Assembly: GCA_023512835.1 (NCBI GenBank)
Contig: CM042090.1
Span: forward strand, 52,997,365 to 53,061,364
DNA length: 64,000 bases
Origin: Taxillus chinensis
Taxonomy: Eukaryota; Streptophyta; Magnoliopsida; Santalales; Loranthaceae
Direction of reading: 5' to 3'
Made by a program: the position numbers and the translations under genes
In this document: piece after piece, positions 42,001 to 48,000 of the stretch
Layout of the letters: each line of letters starts with the position of its first letter
Numbering within the stretch: the stretch's first letter is position 1
Notes under the pieces: generated by a model
The model's database searches: none
What the model was told of the DNA's origin: nothing
The model's input: only the letters and a program-made list of their open reading frames with translations

Positions 42001-45000
42001 CATTGTGGTGAAATGTTAATGGAAGTTTTTCTGACCCCAATCATCAAAACTATGCCCATGCAAAAACAAAAAACAAAAACAAAAATTCTTTAAGATGGAT
42101 TTGATATTATTTGATATCAACAAGAAAAAATGTACAATATAAACTGCAGGTTGAGTGGAACTATTAGGGATTTGATATTATTAACTTTAGTAATATTAGC
42201 CATTAGGCACACTATTTATAGACCATTTTCGTTTCTAATATTTATAGGATTTCCATATTGTAAGCATAATTTATAATATAAAAGGAGCAAGTGATGTAAA
42301 TCACATTAGGACAAACAATTTTCATTATTTTCTTTGCATAAATATAAGCACCAAAAACAAGCATATCAAAACAATTTAAATTGTAAGATCTGCTATACAT
42401 ATTAAGTTACCAGTTAGTATATTCCTATAGAATGCATGTCAACATTTTTTTTTCATAACCAAAAAGTTTAATTCAAAGGACCAGGAAGGTGGCAACAAGC
42501 ATTACATGAGACGACAAATATTTCAACATTACAAGAGGCCCTACAACACAACACAAAATCTAAGAACATATCCCGTTAGTCCACCATCACCCACTGAATA
42601 CAACAATCAGTGTTCTCAAAAAATCTTCCTATTTTGTTTCCTCCAAATTGCTCCTGAAACAAACAATGGTATTGCACGCACAAAATTAGGCACCCTGCTG
42701 CTCCCCCAAAAAGACCATTCCAAGCCACAGGCTCAGAGCCCTCCCTTAAAATGGATGTCAACATAATCTTCTTGCTAACAACTTTTTGGTATTATTTTCT
42801 AGGTTTTACAGTATGTTCTTCCAATCTGAAAGTTTTAGCACTAGGCCGAACACAAAAGGTAATCATATAAAATTCCCGAGCAAAACTGAACCAAAAATAA
42901 TAATAATTCAGAATGGAAAAAGTTTGGCAATCCTGGGGTCACTACCAAATGGGCATTAATCTCTATGGCTATTGATATTCTTCTATAAAATGTGAGAAAC
43001 AAATTATACATTTACTCCTAACAAAATTAAATTACATAATGATTTTCTGTGGATGCTCAAAAGTGAAAATCCATAAAGCTAATTTATTATATTAGATGTA
43101 CAACTTAAATGGAAGCCTGCATTGTTATATAGAATCACACACGAAACAGTTATCCATGCCTAAACATAATTGGAAAATTCTTCTTGAAGTCTTACCACGC
43201 AAACCCCCTGCAGTACCGGTTGTGGTGGCATGTGATTGGATGACACTGCTGATGTAGCGTAAACTCCAATCATATGCCATCATATCAGCCGATAGTACGC
43301 AAGGCATGCGCAGTAAGACTGCATCTAGCAGTATATTTGCCATGAGTAGCGAGAGCAATTTAATAAACATGACAAATCTGCATAGATAATTATAACGTAA
43401 GTTGCCAAAAAAGAAAAAAATAATAATAATAAGATACCTGACGAAATAAAATCCAAGCATAGCATGTGCAATGGATGGTTTCTGTGATTCCTAAAACTCG
43501 CCATGTTGACTTCAAAAGCTCTAGGATCTCTTCAACTTCCTAATCAAAAACCAGTACCAACATGTAACTGTGTAAGCACATAGGAAGATAATACATGAAT
43601 ATTAATTTTTAGGGTTTCAAAAAATTATTATTTTTTATCAGAATTCAAATTATATTTTGATTCATAGCCCTATTCAAAGTTAGGGCATTTTAGACTGCTT
43701 TTTTTTTCATAATATATCAAAAGTACCCACAATTCACCACCTCAAATTGCAATTTTTTCATTAAAATAAATAAATTGACACTACCTTTAATAATATATCA
43801 AAAGCACCCACAATTAACCATCTCAATTTGCAGTTTTTTCATTAAAAAAATAAATTGACACTACCTTTAACGCTGGTATTTCAACCTCCCTGCTGGCTAA
43901 AGTTTGAGTGAATATCTATGCCATCATTATTTATCCAAAAACAGAATACCAACCTCTGTAAGTTTTCCCTCATCTAAAATGTCAAAAACACTAACAAGCA
44001 GCTTCTCGTATAGCCGAACATTAAGATGATAACCATCTGCCCAGTGGCATACTTCACCAGTTAAGTCGCCACGAGCTGGCCTCTCTGCGAGTGGAGTAGC
44101 AAGTTCTCTAAGAGATCTTAAGCATTCTGTTCGTTGAAGTTCACCTGTAGAAGATGGAAGAGACTGACGAAAAAAAAAACATTAGTTTAAAAGAGATGAG
44201 AAACAACATAATGAAGAATGATGTGCATGAAGAGAAAGGAGGAAAGAAGAAGAAGCATGGAAATAACATGTTAATCAAAGAATGCCATGCATAATCCATA
44301 ATCCGTGGGCATGAAACTGAAAGAAAAAACAATACACCTTACAAAGATTGTAGAGCACCATTCTATCCTTTATTCTATGTTATGTCACTTCTATTGCAAT
44401 TCCTATAGTTATGAAATGAGAATTAGTTCACATGAACCATCCTTTATACCATTCACACAAAAATTGTATACCTATCCCCAAAATTACAAATAAAAACACT
44501 GATTCATCCTTACTGTCTGAAACATTAAGGGCTGTCTCACGTGTTCTTCTCGAGCTCGCATTAGGAATCTAGAAAGGTTTAATTGTGTGACACATTTCAT
44601 ATTATTAGTTTTGATAAAATTGGGAATAGTAGTCTTACATCTACTGTATTTTTTCTCCATTACGCCTAGAATATTGAGAATTTTCATCCATCAAAATAGA
44701 CAGACTTTCAAATTTCAATTAAAATCAACGAAGGGAAAAGGAGGCCATAATACATTTTTGTAAGATGGAATGAACACTATGTAACAATGGCAATCCAGTA
44801 AACCATAGAAACAAAACTCATACCTCAGATTCCTCAATCTTTGCCAAAAGAATTCTCAAATCACTAGTCTTCCTTCCAGATTGCCCAAAACCAACAGCAG
44901 GGTGATTTATCAGCCCTTCCTCTAGCATGTTTAACTATATATAGAAAAAATGAGAAGGAGAACCACAAAAGGAAAAAAATTATGAATCGTTTAGTCATAA

Positions 45001-48000
45001 TTTTTTTTTCACCATTGCATAAGCAAGAGAGAGAGAGAGCACCTACCTGCCTTTTCTGCCATCTGATATATGCTTTCTTGTCAGAAAATTCTGGGCGTGA
45101 AACACAATAGAGCAATTCCAGCGGAATCAAAAGGGCATCCATTCTCTTTCCCACTTTCCCTGAAAGAGCATTAAGCAACCCTTGTCTAGTTCTAATGTCC
45201 ATTCCCTCAGAAATCTGTGATCATGTTTCATAATCAGAGAAAAAAATCAGGAAATTTGCCATCAAGATCTTATAAAACTTGGAATAAAATTTAAAAAAGC
45301 CAACAACAAATAACAATGTGCCAATTAGAACCCAACTTTCAGCACACCATCTTCAATATAACAATAATAAAGTGTTATTTTAGGAGACCAATAAAGGCAT
45401 GAATCTAGATAGAGAAATTTTGAAATTTTAACGGTTGAAAAATAAATCTTTTGATCATATTAGATGAATGATTACATACACATATATACAACTCACCCGT
45501 AACCTAATTTTTAAGAATAGTAACATCAATAATTACATAATCAATCAAATATTCTAGTATAAATCAAATAACTAATTACTAAAAACTCATTCCAACTTTC
45601 CCTCTCAAGTTAATACATAGATACCACACATGTTCAACTTGGACAAAGATGTGTGGAATGAAACACCAAAAACCGCATGAGTCATTACATCACCCAATTG
45701 CTCTTCTCTCTTAATGTAGGAAACCTCTATTATACCAAATTTTAAATTATCATTAATATAATTTTTGTCAACTTCAATATGCTTAGTATGATCATGCTAT
45801 ACTAGATTATTAGCTATCTCGATGGCAGTTGTGTTATCACAAAAGAGCATCACTGGCTTCTGAGGACCATAATCAAGGTCTTGCAAAAGAATACGTAATC
45901 ATGTAAGCTCTTGAATAGCATGATGGAGAGCACGATATTCGGCTTATGCACTAGACAGAGAAACCACATTTTGTTTATTACTCCGCCAAGTTACCAGATT
46001 ACCACCCACAAAAGAATATATACCCTGAAGTAGACTTTCTATCCAATTTAAATCCAACAAAGTCAAAATCGGTGTATCCCATAATGTCTAGGTGTCCATG
46101 CTTGGAGAACAGAATACCTTTGCCTAGAGAGCACTTCAAATAAGTCAGAATACGGTTAACAACACCCATATATCGAGTGTAATCCTTGACGACTAATCTG
46201 GCCTTGCCTTACATGACTTATACTTCACTGTAAATACCCATTTGCATCCCACCGTCTTTTTATCTCGAAGTAACTCAACCAATTCCCAAGTAAAATTCTT
46301 CAAAAGGGCTTTCATTTCCTATACCATAGCAGACTTTCATTTGGGATCTTCAAGAGTTTCCTAAAAATGACTAACAACAAACACAGAAGACAACTGAAAA
46401 GTAAAAGCATAATGAGATTTAGACAAGCGATGATAGGAGATGAAGTTAGAAACAGGATAAACAACATTAAAAGATGATTTTGAAAATCTCAATCTATCTG
46501 GTCCTTTACGGTCACAAAGAGGACACCTTCGGCTCACCTTCGGCTGCGGGATTGTATAAACCTGAAGAATAACAAAATAAGACATCATTTGAATTTGAAG
46601 CTATAGGTGAAGAGTCAAATACTTAGTGGGAATTTGCGCTGCATGATCAATCCCAGAAGAATCTTTTGATGCCATGGTAGTGCTGAGAGGAGGATCAGAC
46701 TTGAGAATAGCATCTCGTCTGATATAATATTTATCAAACATCCAAGCTGGCCTCTCATGTTTACTTGATTCAACTATTACAAGATTAGAATTAAGAAAAG
46801 GTAACGACTCTCCCTCACCTAAACTAAGATTTGACTCCCCCTTACCTATAATAATAGAATTTCCCTTTTCACAGAAATTTACACCTTCTTTTCATCCAAT
46901 TATAGTTGTTCCTCTTCCTTACTATAATGCTCCCCCTGAAGAGGAACAACAGAGACATCACCGCCGATTTTGACGTTGCTGCCTTGCCTCGCCCTTCGCT
47001 ACTCTCTCTCTCTCTCTCTCCCTTGCAACAAAGCAATCGAGGAGACAACGCCGCTCCAAATCATGACTTCCTTAATCTGAAGACTTTAATTTTTAAATGA
47101 ATTAAATTTATACTATTTAATTTTTAAAAAATAAAGTATTTGTTTCTACTTTTCTCATTATATATCTCTATGTTCTAGAATTGCAATAAAAATTATTAGA
47201 TAAAATATATATATTAGAAACGCCTAGACGGTGTTTAGGCGATGCTCACCTAGCCCGAACCTTCAAACGCTTGGGTCGCCTTGACGCATTGAAAACTATG
47301 CATCCAACAATGAAGTCGAAGTTAATTGTCATTGTCGTAGTCATCAACGAAGTCGAAGTTGATCGTCTACGAAGTTGATCGTCGATTGTGGAACTTGAAC
47401 TCAATCATCAACATAACAGCAACAATGACGTCAATCGTTGAAGCACAATATCATCCCTCCAGTAATGACTCACTACTAGTGGCATCGAGATGAGTTAAAT
47501 ATGTGGTAACTGTAATAGTAATGACTATCACAGTTAAATATGTGGATATTATTTATTATTGATTTAAAATAAGTTTTATACATGTAAATCGTAATACTGT
47601 AACAATGATAGTAATTTTTTGTGTAATGACAAGTACTTAAAGAAAGAATCTCACTTGAAAATATGAAAATGAAATGAAGATAGATAAAAAAAATTGATAT
47701 AAGTATATTTGATACATCTTTTGTTAAAAATAAATTAGAGAATGAATATTTAGTGTAATTTTTTAAAATTTTGACGCTTGCCTCGGCATACAACATCAAA
47801 TGCTTACCGTACCGCATTCCATATTTTTGAACCTTGGTTTAAACTGGAAAAAAAAATTACAAAGGATCTTCATAGATTTGAAAAAATCCTATGACGACTT
47901 GAGATATACTTTGGTAAACTTTAAAAAAAAAAAAAAAAGTCTTCCAATGTAATCACTTACTTTGTTTTAGCCATTTAGGACTTAAGCCAATAGATGCACA

